Below, in pieces: positions 12,653-23,103 of a DNA stretch of 64,000 bases; position 1 is the first letter of the stretch, and every line of letters starts with the position of its first letter. Location of the stretch: assembly GCF_000143415.4 (NCBI RefSeq), contig NW_003314301.1, forward strand, positions 1,424,314 to 1,488,313, given 5' to 3'. The stretch is from Selaginella moellendorffii (Eukaryota > Streptophyta > Lycopodiopsida > Selaginellales > Selaginellaceae). Below the pieces are notes generated by a model. It did not search any database and was not told where the DNA came from. It was given only the letters and a program-made list of their open reading frames with translations. Position numbers and translations under genes: made by a program.

Positions 12653-15567
12653 CCGGTTAAGTTATGCGGAGGAGCAAGAAGTTCAACGAAAAGTCAAGGA
12701 GTTACTTGAGTTTAGATTTATTCAGCTAAGTAAGTCTCCGTTTGGTGCTCCAGTCTTGCTTGTGAAGAAAAAGGATGGTTCAATGCGGATGTGTATTGAC
12801 TACCGTGCTTTAAACAAGAAGACAGTGAAGGACAAAATGCCGATGCCACATGTGGATGATATCCTGGATAAGCTTAGTGAAGCACGAGTGTTTACCAAGA
12901 TTGATCTGAGGAGTGGATATCATCAGATTGCAATGGATGATGCATCTATCTCCAAGACGGCATTCAACACAAGCTTCGGACATTTTGAGTTTACATTTAT
13001 GCCATTTGGTTTGACGAATGCACCGGCCACATTTACTCGGTTGATGACGGAGGTATTTGGGCGTTATCTTCATGAGTTTGTGGAGATTTTCTTGGACGAT
13101 ATTCTTGTTTTTAGCAAGAATATGGAGGAGCATAGGGTGCATTTACGCAAGGTTCTTTTGTTACTTCAAGACAGCAAACTTTATGCGAAGAAGAGCAAAT
13201 GTGAATTTGCAAAGTCGGAGGTGGAATATCTAGGCCATATTGTGACATCTAAGGGTGTCAAGACGGATCCAAGGAAGGTGGCTGTGGTGGAAAATTGGCC
13301 TACACCGACTATAGTGGCCGAGTTGCGCAGTTTTCTTGGTATGGCTAGGTACTACCAACGTTTCCAGCATAAGTTTGCAGAGGTGGCTATTCCTTTGACA
13401 CGGTTGTTACGCAAGAATGTGCCATTCGAGTGGAAGATGCCACAAGAGGAGAGTTTTGTGGCGCTGAAACGATTGTTGAGCGAGGCTTCAGTGCTTCGCA
13501 TTGCTGATCCATCAAAACCTTACAAGGTGACATGCGATGCAAGTGGTTATGCACTGGGAGTGTAAGCAACCAAAGGGAACGACTTGAGAGACGATCCATG
13601 GGGTTCAAATATAGAGGGAAAGGGCCCATGAACAAGAGTGCACCCCCTTTTCCAATTGGTTAAGGGTCTTGGGATATTTGGGGTTAAGCGTCCTTGGGTT
13701 TGAATAGTACTGGGCTGGGTGACCTCCCGGGAAGTCCAAACTCAGGAGCTTACATTTGGTATCAGAGAGGTCTCGGGTCCGACTCTATTGGATGTTAGGG
13801 GAATCACACCACATGTTGATTGACATCTGGCTGGTCCAATTTGCTCCTGCTGGGCTCGACCCGAGGGGTAGGGTGTCCAAACTCAGGAGCTTACAGGGAG
13901 GCGTTCTCATGCAAGAGGGACAGCCTATTGTATATGAGAGTCGAACTTTGAATTCCGCGGAGTAATGCTATTCCACATATGAGCAAGAGTTACTCTCTAT
14001 TGTTCATGCTTTGCGGACGTGGCGGCACTATCTTTATGGTGCAGTGTTCATGGTGTTGACAGATCACAAGCCACTTGTGTATCTTTTCACACAGAAGGAG
14101 TTGAACACTAGGCAAGCTCGTTGGATGGTCAAACTCATGGAGTTTGGGGAGTTTCCTATTGAGCATCGTCCGGGAAAATCAAATGTGGTGGCGGATGCTT
14201 TATCTCGTGTTCGTCATGTGATGACGTTACAAACACGATTTTGTCATCATTTGAGTAAGGTGGTCAGCGAGTTTGGGCAGTTGGTTGAGCATGCTCAGGC
14301 TCAGGATGCTGAGGTGGCCTCTTTGCGAGCCCAGATGGAAGCCCCTTTCTCATTGGTGGATGGGATTCTCTACTACAATGGCCGTGTATATTTGCTACGG
14401 GTGGATGCGTTAATTACTCAAGTTTTATTCCACTATCATGATCGTCCAGAGGCCGGTCATTTTGGGGGGAAGAAGACGTATGAGTTGATTAAGCGCAACT
14501 TTTATTGGAGGAATATGAAGGCTGATATCCTCAAGTATTGTAAATCATGCGAACTTTGTCAGTGGGTTAAGGTGCCACGGGAGAAGCTGGGGGGACTTTT
14601 GCAACCTTTACCTATTCCTCAGAGCCGTTGGTGTAGTATCTTTATGGACTTCATCACTTGTTTGCCACGAACACAGAGGCAAAAGGAGCAAGTATGGGTC
14701 ATAGTGGATTGGTTGACAAAGTATGTGCAGTTGTTGGCTCTTCGAAAGATTGTCACTGCCTTAGACTTGGCTGCGGTTTACTTGGAAAAGGTTTTTCCTG
14801 ATTTTGGTTTGCCGGAGGACATCATTAGTGATCGAGATTCAAAGTTCATCAGTGGATTTTGGAAAAGCTTTGCAAAGGTTATGCAAGTGACTTTGAAACT
14901 CTCAAGTGGAGATCATCCTCAGACAAATGGGCAAACCGAGCATGTGAATCAGGTGGTGGAGGATATGCTACGTTGTAGTATTGGTCAAAGGCAAGAACAG
15001 TGGGACTTATATCTTCCGTTGGTGCAATTTACTTACAACAATAGCCAACACAGTGGAACCAAGCTAAGTCCTTACTTTGCAATGTTTGGAAGGCATCCTC
15101 GAATACCGGTGGAGTTGGGATTGCATTTGAGTAAGGACGTTCAAGAAAAGCTTGATTCCGAGGCAACTGATCTAGCCACAAAACTTGATGAGATTCTGGT
15201 GGTGTGCAAACGGAATTTGCAAGCAGCTCAGGATAGAGCAGAGAAGTTTGCCAATGAGCATCGTCAATTCTGGGAATATAAGGTGGGTGATCTCGTCTTT
15301 GTGCAAGTGATCTTTCCGTCAAGTGAGCGGCGGAACACCTTGGTGCCTTTGTGGACAGGGAAGAGTGATAAACTTTCCCATCGATATGCTGGTCCATATG
15401 AAGTGCTGGAGCGCATTCGTAAAGCGGCTTATCGGGTGCGGCTGCCAGCTGGGGTGAAAATTCATTTGATATTTTATGTCAGCCAGTTGAAAGGTGTACT
15501 ATCTCGGAGTGACGGGCCCAATGCCTCCTTGATGTATACGGCTGTGGAAGATGGACCAGGAGCTTGA
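12653..15567 (+). pseudogene. pol: Ty3 pol: RT, RNase H, integrase (disrupted)
   Basis: RT begins near 12660 (SYAEEQEVQRKVKELL) and has YRALNKKT, IDLRSGYHQI, MPFGLTNAP and the catalytic FLDD at 13089-13100. The RNase H motif CDASGYALG is split by TRIM 2 (13561-13895) and continues as GVLMQEGQPIVYES. Integrase follows, with an HHCC zinc region (HYHDRPEAGH, then CKSCELC, about 14430-14565), catalytic D (VDWLTKY), D (SDRDSKF) and E (NGQTEHVNQ). The C-terminal part has the KVGDLVFV and HRYAGPYEVLERI motifs. No clear chromodomain follows. An in-frame TAA after NSAE (about 13963) and the missing protease-RT linker add to the TRIM damage. Confidence 0.92.
13561..13895 (+). mobile_element. TRIM element 2 (internally deleted)
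   Basis: A complete 194-bp LTR (13561-13754) is followed by a PBS (TGGTATCAGAG at about 13757) and part of the internal region, then only the last roughly 20 bp of the second LTR (ending TTACA at 13895). A perfect 5-bp duplication GGGAG flanks it (13556-13560, 13896-13900), so the deletion arose before or after a normal insertion. It interrupts the RNase H domain. Confidence 0.9.
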
Positions 15568-15628
15568 GCAAGATTCCCCAGAAAGGGTGATCACCGGTAC
15601 AACTTGTCCTTGGGACAAGGACTTTGTT

Positions 15629-15640
15629 GGGGGGGAAGAA
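15629..15640 (+). other. Polypurine tract of the Ty3 element
   Basis: GGGGGGGAAGAA ends one base before the 3' LTR. Confidence 0.7.
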
Positions 15641-15641
15641 T

Positions 15642-15874
15642 TGTTAGGCGCCAGCTTTGACTACGTGGTCAACATCGGTCAAAGGGAGGCTCAAGGGTAT
15701 ATTAAGGCATGTTAGGGTAAGGGACTTAACCTACCCTAGGGCTCACAGTGGAGCGGCGGCGCAGTGGAGCTTTTGAGGTAGCTCAGGGGTGGTTGGGTGG
15801 TGAGGAACCTCAAGAGGTGGCGTAGCATAGTCTAGGGCAACTAGATCTTTGTCTTTTTGCGCCGGATCATAACA
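15642..15874 (+). repeat. 3' LTR of the Ty3 element
   Basis: A 233-bp direct copy of the 5' LTR, TGTTAGG...ATAACA. Confidence 0.9.
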
Positions 15875-16479
15875 GGCCCCCCCCCCCCCTTTGAGGAACA
15901 CACACTTTGGGCTTTCACCCCAAGCCTCCCTTATTATCAGGAGTTAGTCTCTGGGACAAACTCGAAACTTACTAATTATGGAATGGCGTTAGATTGTGAA
16001 TTTGGACATGGGACGAACACCATTGTGTTCAGAAGAATCTTTACATTCCATAGATATCCCAAATGAGCAAATCTAGACACTTTCCATAAATAGTATTTGG
16101 GACCGAAATGAGACTAACATAAAAGGCATGATAGTGAGGGTGTTTGGTAGACACGGTAAACTATCATGTAGCGATATTGAGGGACTAGTCTAAATATGTG
16201 AGGGTTCTTGTCAAGCCAGTGCAAGACAAAGCAAAAGAGAACTAAAAATCCATGCCAAGTATGCTTGGCTGAATAGACATTTAGGAGTTCTGTCCTTATG
16301 CTCATTCAGCCAAGTACAAATGCAAAGTTTAGTTTACTAACACTTGAACAAGAGGGGGCAGTAAAAGGAATCAACAATACCGACCTCCTGTCGTCGTGGT
16401 AGTAAGGAAAGAGTGTCTGTAAGGACTGGCCGACATGTAACTTTCGATACCCAAAGTCACATTCGCGACAGGAAGCCAA

Positions 16480-17955
16480 ACAAGTGTAATACAATGGGAT
16501 TGAAAGTTTCGACTTGAAAAGTCAAGAGTGGGAGTGAAACTCCAAAGAAGGGCTCAAGGAATGAGCTCAAAGTAAGCAATAAATGAGTCTCTAGAAAAGG
16601 GACACAAGAGGACTAACACATGACACATGGAAGTATCGAGATGGACCTAAGATGGAGTCCAAGATGAAGTCCGAGATGGACCTGAAATTGAGTCCGATAT
16701 GGAGTCCAAGTTGGACCCGAGATGGAGTCTAAGATGGACTTGAGATGGAGTCTGAGATGGACCTGAGATGGAGTTCGAAATGGACCCTAGATGGAGTCCG
16801 AGATGAATCTGAGATGGAGTTCGAGATGGATCCGAGATGGAGTCTGAGATGGACCCGAGATGAACCTAAGATGGAGTCTGAGATGGAGCCGAGACCAAGA
16901 CCGAGTTTGAGTCAAAATCGAGGTTGAAACCGAAACCAAAACTGAGTCCAAGTCTGAGTCCGAATACTAATACAGGTTGTTAGGTGAAAGCCCAAAGCAA
17001 TTGTCCTCTTGGGGGGGGGGGGGGGGTGGTTCTAAAAGTATAGTAGGGAAAGTGTGGGGGTTGGACCCCAGTATGACCCAAGAAGGCTATGCCCACGTGT
17101 TAGGTGAGGATATATCCACTGAGGAGTCCAAAGTTAAAGTGAATATAGATAGATAAGCGGGGTAACTTGGTGAAGTGTTCAAGAGCTGCCTTTAGCTCCC
17201 CAGAAGATCGAATGGTCGATGCTCCTAGTCCAAGTATGGGTGACACTACCTACTTGGATACTTGGTGTGGTTCAACAGAACCTTGCTCTAGCCCATGGCT
17301 AAAGCACCCAAAGATAGAAGATGGGAGAGTACCCATGAGGCTTGTGTAGGGCTATAGTGTTCCGAAATGCTATCCCAAAGTCCCAGACTGTAGAAAGGAA
17401 AAGGAGCAATCCTCTAATATAGTGACTAAGAATATAGTAATATAGTGAGGAAGTTCTAGAGGACAGTGGGACTTAGTGGTCGGGCATGCAGGCCTTGATT
17501 CAGTGGCAATGTTGGCGAACTCGGCCATGGACAGAAAGGGATTTGGTGGGGACTGAAAAAGGGATATTGGGGAAGGTTATTCCTCATATTCGCGAGCATC
17601 CTAAGGTTGCTAAAAAGTGGATCTAGAATGACCACTCATGGATAAATGGCCCAGTCTTTGAGAGATGGGACTATGATGTAAGTGGTGTTAGATCACTAGT
17701 GTGACAAAAGTGAATATGCATAACCTTAGTATAACAGGCTGGTATGTTAATAGTACCTTTAGGTGTCGCTCACGGGATCAAACATGTGGAGCACTTGGAC
17801 CAAGTGCAATAGTTGAGTGGCATGAATGCCATTTTTGGGGCTAGTAAGTCCCCAAGTCCAAAATAAGACTTATGGAGGTTGTGAGTAAGACTCCTCTAAG
17901 TGGTTAGAGGTGTAATTAAGTGATTAAAGTAGAATGGAAAATTTAGTCATTTACA
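16480..17955 (-). mobile_element. Third LTR-element family (non-coding copy)
   Basis: A probable LTR runs on the minus strand from TGTAAATGAC (17955) to CCTAACA (16979). It contains a G14-type run near 17011. Beyond it lies a non-coding internal segment including a minisatellite. The same family recurs at 25302-25860 (inverted and direct pieces) and 31735-32275 (direct: tgttaggtgaaagcccaaa, G run, agcttggtgaagtgttca). No coding potential is seen; ORFs 16745-16927 and 17167-17349 are repeat translations. Confidence 0.55.
16626..16960 (+). repeat. GAGATGGA(N) minisatellite
   Basis: About 17-bp units of the type gagatggagtccgagatgga are repeated imperfectly around 18 times. A shorter version with the same gagtccgag units is at about 31930-32040 in the related copy. 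Confidence 0.8.
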
Positions 17956-17959
17956 ATCT

Positions 17960-19668
17960 AATTATTAAAGTAGAGTTTCAAATAAAAAAGTTTGTGGTAG
18001 GTTCAAGTGATGCAAGAACTTGGAATAGAAAAGTTTTTTCTGCAACAAAAAATGAGAAGGAGCCATGTGCATCCTTGGCAATAGCAAGCTCTTCAATAGC
18101 AGGCTCAAAAAAAAATGTAAATAGAAAAAGACATGTGAGTAGTGGATTTACTCATATGGAGAAATGCATTTGATTTGAATACCATGATGAGTATAAATAG
18201 TTGTGTTAGAGTTTAAAAGCTACAAACACTTTAAAGGATGCATAAAAGCAATACAAATTCATATGTTTATGGCGGGTTGGAAGTAATGCTTATGAGAAGG
18301 CAATTCTAGAACATGGTGGTTTATTCATTTTCTACATTGAGGGACTTTAATTATTTTTTAGGTGAGTAAGTATTAGCATTGATCTTTTTTATTAATTCTC
18401 TTTCTATTGTAGATGAGTTTTGAAATAGTTACTGCCTAAATTCCAACAATAAATCTTATCAAAAGTTACCATATGATGTTGCTAGCAAAAACAAGTGGCT
18501 CTAAACATGTATATATATCTAAAGCTTGTTAGAATGACTTGGCCATTTTTATCTTATAACAAACCTTTATGCACGTATATAAAAGGCTAGGTTATAGAAA
18601 ATAAACCGAATCTTAAGGATTTGGTGTATTTGCTATAATATCAATACAACTTCTTAGTCAAAAGCCAATAGAAGTGATAGGTTCAGCTTTAAATGATTTT
18701 GGAATTTGATTTGCAAAAAAACCAACTAGGATCCTTAAAATTATTAAAAAGAAGTAACAAACAAGTGAGCTGATATAATTGACAGAATTGCACCATTCTG
18801 AATATAAGTATATTACTAGAGAATGAAGAGGACTAGTGCTTCTGAGCAACCAAGAGTATAAGTGTTTTTAAGTTAAAGAATAAAAGATTCATAAGATTGA
18901 ATGGGCTATATGTCAACTTGGAACAAGATATATAGTCAAGTGTCTTGCTTGGATTGAAGGTAAATTATGTGGTAAACATATTACTATAGGAACTTTATGC
19001 ACTTCAGCACCTTATTTTGGGGGATGATAACAATATGGTGATCCTCCACAACATTATGACTAGTTCATGTGGTTCTGTCCAATAGAATTCTGCATGCATG
19101 GTTTGTTATAGCACAAACTATCCAAAAGCCAGAATATATATCATATATTTGGCTAATTGAAAAAGGGGTGAACTTGACGAATTTAGAGCTTCAGGCTTTG
19201 GTTGAAGTAGGCTTTAAATTTGAAAAAAATACTTTATAGCCACAACCACAAGCTCAATATCAACACTATTTTCAAGAAATTTTGAAAATAAGAAATAACA
19301 AACATGTGAAGATTACAAATACTTAGTCAAAGGAATGAAAAGCAACATACTCAAAAACATTATAGTTGAAAGTGGAAGTTAAAAATGTCAACATCAAGCA
19401 GCAATATTGTCATCATAAGTATATAGTTTTTATTTATAGAATTAATACTATAAACAAGAAGGTTTACAACATCACAATCAATCAATTCCCAAGTTGCACT
19501 TGCATAAACTTCTTTCAATATCAAAATTCTGGTAAGTTTTTCATCCCTTGCAAGTATATATATTTTATATATTGTATATTTCTTGAGATGGATCTAAATG
19601 TTAAAGTTTGGATTCATTGCCCTACAATGTTTGAACATGAGGTGTTTATGACATTGAAAAAGAATTAG
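17960..19668 (+). pseudogene. Decayed SWIM-type transposase remnant
   Basis: The segment 19440-19590 translates to QFPSCTCINFF...GKFFIPCKYIYFIY, aligning with the SWIM zinc motif of the better-kept copy at about 29265-29345 (DFPSCTCPDF...APCKHMYYIF). The final His of the CxC...CxH motif is changed to Tyr. Upstream pieces (HMEKCI, HDEYK, LKATNTLKDA) look like transposase scraps but are full of stops. An intact product is not possible. Confidence 0.5.
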
Positions 19669-20180
19669 ATATTGGTATTTTATTCAAATTTAATATAAGA
19701 TAAATAAGTTTTATTTATAAACTATATCTAAAATAACATATGGGATTTTATGTAATAATAATAAATATAATATAAATATATATTATAAATTAGAGGATTC
19801 TTACTTAAATAATTAGTATAAATACTAATTATTAAATATTAAAAATAATAGTTTCTTTTATAAACTAGTTGATAAGGCAAAACCTCTATTAAATAGCAAC
19901 TACTGGTAGTTTACCAAAATCTAAATATTATTAAATTTAATAAAAATATTACCATTAAAATCTTAACAGAATATTCTTTAGTGTGCTAGAATATTTTTAA
20001 AATATTTTTGCTCCCTTAGGCTCCCTGTATTGGCAAATCCAGAGTTTCAGGATCTTTCTCATCACCATTTTGCACTATGTTATTTGCAAGCTCGGCCTCA
20101 TTCTCCAAGCTAACCGCTTATTTTTCTAAACTCCACCTCTTTTTCTTCCTTTCTTGCCTCACAGAAAGAAAAGGTGAAGA
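19669..20180. other. AT-rich region without a gene
   Basis: Very AT-rich (many taaatatt-type runs) up to about 20010, then normal composition in the 5' flank of the germin-like gene. A pyrimidine-rich tract at about 20140-20165 ending in CACAG may be an intron acceptor or leader. The matching segment is conserved upstream of the second germin-like copy. Confidence 0.4.
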
Positions 20181-20291
20181 CAACAAAGCACAAATCATAT
20201 CCACGACTACTCCTGTTGGTAGTCAGTCACCGTTGTAATGGGCCCCCACTCTACAGACTGCATAACTCGAGCACAGCTCCTCCACTCCAGA

Positions 20292-20924
20292 ATGGCCTCG
20301 TCTCTCCAGGTTCTTCTCATCTTCTTTGCTCTTACAGTCACTCTCTCCAATTCAGCTGATCCAGATCCACTCCAAGACTACTGCCTTCCTACTCAAGCGC
20401 AGCAGCACCAGTGCAAGAGCTCGCCTTCACCCAGTGACTTCGTCTCCAGAGTCCTGGGAAACGCCCCCAATTCCCAGCCACCGCAGACCTCGAACGCCTC
20501 TCGACTGACCTCGGCAAACTTCCCAGCTCTCAACACCATGGGCCTCTCCATCGCCAGAGCTCACCTGGGAGTCGGAGGCTCGGCCCCGCTGCACTACCAC
20601 CCCCGAGCATCCGAGCTCATCTACATTGCGGAAGGAGAGGTGGAGGCCGGGTTTGTGGACTCGAGCAACGTCCTGTTCGCGCAGATCCTCCAGCCGGGAG
20701 ACGTGATGATCCTTCCCAAAGGCATGCTCCACTACCTATACAATCCTGGCAGCAGCAGAGCCACATTGCTGGCCTTGTTCGATAGCCAGAGCCCCGGAAT
20801 CGTCCCCGCTGGCCCCGGTGTGTTTGGCTCTGGGATTCGAGACGAAGTTATCGCGTCGTCCCTCGGGGGACTCGACCACGCCACGCTTGAAGCGGTGAAA
20901 GCTAAGTTTAAGCCTCGGCCGTGA
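20292..20924 (+). CDS. Germin-like protein (cupin), intact
   Basis: This 210-residue protein matches the usual germin-like length. I chose the ATG at 20292 because MASSLQVLLIFFALTVTLSNS is a good signal peptide and the same ATG is kept in the neighbouring copy; the ATG at 20238 would put a hydrophilic stretch before it. The N-terminal disulfide cysteines are in QDYC and HQC. Cupin box 1 (PLHYHPRASELIYIAEGEVE) has the metal ligands His, His and Glu. Box 2 (GDVMILPKGMLHYLYNPG) has the last His. Family knowledge suggests a secreted apoplastic Mn-binding glycoprotein, with oxalate oxidase, superoxide dismutase or no enzyme activity. It is single-exon and GC-rich, unlike the surrounding transposons. 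Most likely an active host gene. Confidence 0.95.
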   Translation: MASSLQVLLIFFALTVTLSNSADPDPLQDYCLPTQAQQHQCKSSPSPSDFVSRVLGNAPNSQPPQTSNASRLTSANFPALNTMGLSIARAHLGVGGSAPLHYHPRASELIYIAEGEVEAGFVDSSNVLFAQILQPGDVMILPKGMLHYLYNPGSSRATLLALFDSQSPGIVPAGPGVFGSGIRDEVIASSLGGLDHATLEAVKAKFKPRP

Positions 20925-20948
20925 TAGAGTCTGTTTGTGATTGATTTG

Positions 20949-20954
20949 AATAAA
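20949..20954 (+). terminator. AATAAA polyadenylation signal of the germin-like gene
   Basis: A canonical AATAAA lies 25 bp after the TGA. Actual use is inferred. Confidence 0.5.
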
Positions 20955-22080
20955 TTACAAAATTGTCGTTTTTCATATTAAATCAGATAAAGTTATCTGT
21001 TAACAAAAGAAACGGGCCGTACTCTGGCTGCTGGATGCATTTTATTATGCTAGCCAGATGTCCGGCCAACAGGCTAATGCTTTAATAGCGTCTTAACGTA
21101 TCTAATCGTGTTCCAGGATGAATTTAAAGCAAAAGAAATTTTGTGACAATTCTTTTTCCCTTGCCTCTGCAAACATTCTCGGATTCTAATGCGGAGCCAG
21201 CAATCCCGAGAACGATCTCGCCGCGTTTCTCAAAAAAATGAGGACGCTCAAGCTCGTAAGCTCGTCGGAACGAATATAGCGGTGGAATCCCTTGATCATA
21301 CTCAATTGTCGACAAACGTACCTACAGTCCAGGATCTAGCCGAGCTCTCTGATTTAATTGGCGCTATACTATGGAGCAAATAGTCCACACGAACGCGAGC
21401 CGGCCTATCAGACGAGCCCCAGCGCGATTCGATGGAACCGTAGCAGCAGGAGTCCGACGAAGTCGTCCATGAGGAAAAGAGGCACTGAGTTTTTGACTAT
21501 ACCGAAGAATCTAGAGAAGAGGAAAAAGAAGGAACTTAAAGTCGAAAATGATCACCAGGTTACCACGGCACTCTGAGCCGCATTGTGATTTGCTAGATTC
21601 TTGAGCCGCTGCTTTCCGATGTCCCACGAGACGATCTGCTACTCCGCTCTCCACCCGCAAGTTTGTGCTGGCTCACAAAAAGGCCCGTCAAGGCCTAGGT
21701 TCGTCAGAGTTTGTTCGTCAAGCCACTCTGGGGATTTGGATTCGTGCCGTTCTAAGTGCCAAGTGCGGGAACGAAACAACACGAACGAAGAAGTAACGGT
21801 ACGACTGATGTTCTCTCATGGACGAACTAATTTTGTAGTGATTGAATCATTTTATTTTGGTGCCAAAGCACAATACTTCTCGTCATCCTCGTCCGAGGCC
21901 TCGGTCATTCTAAAGTCGCTCATGCTGACGAGATTGACCTCTTCGTACACACCTATTCTTCCCATTTTTCTTCTTTTTTCGTCCCTCGCAGCAAGAAAAG
22001 GGGGATGCACAAATCATATCCTCGACTTAACCTCGGACTTCAAAACTCGACCGCCATCACTCGAGTTCCTCTGCTCCAGA
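20955..22080. other. Spacer between the germin-like copies
   Basis: It contains ORFs (21189-21383, 21601-22080) that I do not recognise and that lack codon or motif support. The last 120 bp (tttcttcttttttcg...cacaaatcatatcc...ctccagaatggcctc) match the 5' flank of the intact gene, so the duplication included upstream sequence. Confidence 0.5.
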
Positions 22081-22676
22081 ATGGCCTCTTCCCTCCAGGT
22101 TCTTCTCGTCTATTCAACTGATCCAGGTTCACTCCAAGACTACTGCCTTCCTACTCAAGAGCAGCAGCACCAGTGCAAGAGCTCGCCATCACCCAGTGAC
22201 TTCGTCTCCAAAGTCTTGGGAAACACCACCAATACCCAGCAGACCTGGAATGCCACTCTACTTTCCTCAGCAAACTTCCCAGCTCTTAACACCATGGACC
22301 TCACCATCGCCAGAGCCAAACTGGGAGTCGGAGGCACGGTCCCGCTGCACTACCACACCTAAGCATCTGAGCTCATCTTCATCGTGGAAGGAGTCGTGGA
22401 GGTCAGGTTTGTTAACACGAGCAACGTCCTGTACATCCAGACCCTCCAGCCGGGGGACGTGATGATCATTCCCAAAGGCATGCTCCCTCCACTACAAATA
22501 CAATCCTGGCAGCAGCAGAGCCACCTTGCTGGCCTATAGCCAGAGTTCCGTATCCTCGCCCCTGGCCCCGGTGTCTTTGGCTCTGGAATTCGAGACGAAG
22601 ATATCGCGGCCTCCTTGGCGGACTGGACCACGCCTCGCTTGAAGCGATGAAAGCTCAGTTCAAGCCTCGGTCGTGA
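22081..22676 (+). pseudogene. Germin-like pseudogene, tandem duplicate
   Basis: The same start (MASSLQVLLV) and strong similarity throughout show a tandem duplicate of the gene at 20292. About 33 bp of the signal peptide are deleted. An in-frame TAA follows PLHYHT in cupin box 1 (CGA-to-TAA change relative to HPRASEL). A 4-bp insertion in box 2 after PKGML shifts the frame, and bases are lost after LLA. The cupin ligands H-H-E are still readable. No functional germin can be made. Confidence 0.92.
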
Positions 22677-22968
22677 TAGAGTTTGTTTGTGATTGAGTCG
22701 AATAAGCAATCCTTGACTAGTTCAGTTGTTAACCATTAGTAGATGTAGGCTGGATCAATCTTCTCCCAGCTCCAGCAGGCGCGATCTTGTGACTTGGAAC
22801 ACGCGAGCTGGAACTCAGGATATAGCCAACAAGGGCATCTGGGCTCGCCCTAAGAAATCCGCCCGAGCATTCTCCCACCGTGGGAATCTCTAGGAATCTA
22901 ATCCTGAGTTGAGGAACAGATTAGTGCACTTGAGAGTAAAATTAGTGCGCGACTAGCAAACAAATGGT

Positions 22969-23103
22969 TCGGAGCTGCGCAAGCAGCTGTGCGAGGAGAA
23001 GCACGACTTGAATGTTAAGAAGGGCCGGCTGCAGAAGGAGGAGCTTCTCTGCGAGAAGCTCCTCATCTTACTGAAGCAGGGTATTGCGCTATCCACAAGT
23101 TAA
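22969..23103 (+). other. Possible coiled-coil exon fragment
   Basis: An open 44-codon stretch SELRKQLCEEKHDL...LLILLKQG ends in TAA. It is GC-rich, charged and heptad-like, unlike its AT-rich surroundings, and directly preceded by a TAG. It may be an exon or gene remnant. No family recognised. Confidence 0.25.

Larger units (their letters stand above)
10301..12709 (+). pseudogene. gag: Ty3 gag and protease region (disrupted)
   Basis: The start is the ATG at 10301 (MADQVERW), just after the PBS. A coiled region near residues 30-65 precedes the capsid-type segment (VDRLKIPTFSGDG, then GLQWWNW), which is cut by a TRIM at 10753-11345 and resumes as LEESRVADKK. A zinc knuckle CHHCGELGHYKTDC lies near 11855-11896, and the retropepsin motif ILLDSGSDDNF near 12137-12169. 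Lesions: a 50-bp tandem duplication (10620-10719) that shifts the frame, the TRIM, and an in-frame TGA after AAR (11669-11671), consistent with CGA to TGA. The frame ends at 12709 because sequence between protease and RT has been lost. Confidence 0.88.
10044..15874 (+). mobile_element. Ty3/gypsy LTR retrotransposon with nested TRIM insertions
   Basis: Two direct 233-bp LTRs (10044-10276, 15642-15874) begin TGTTAGG and end ATAACA. The 5' LTR is followed by an initiator tRNA-Met PBS and the 3' LTR is preceded by a G7AAGAA polypurine tract. The domain order gag, CCHC, protease, RT, RNase H, integrase is that of Ty3 elements. Two TRIM elements, a 50-bp duplication, a deletion and stop codons make it non-autonomous. 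The LTRs differ at only a few positions, so the insertion is fairly recent. Confidence 0.93.
9486..16470 (-). repeat. 5' LTR of the minus-strand LARD copy, split by a Ty3 insertion
   Basis: Segments 9486-10043 and 15875-16470 together match the reverse complement of the 1.2-kb LTR at 3144-4343. The Ty3 element at 10044-15874 lies in the C-run, with GCCCC on the left and GGCCCC on the right, a near-perfect target duplication. The LTR limit is CGCGACA at 16470. Short ORFs in these segments (9563-9766, 15857-16066) are not genes. Confidence 0.7.

Noticed and set aside
12810-13142. Minus-strand ORF inside pol
   Set aside because: Shadow of the RT domain on the plus strand.
20238-20291. Upstream ATG (20238) as the germin-like start
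   Set aside because: It would add 18 hydrophilic residues before a good signal peptide, and only the later ATG is conserved in the duplicate.
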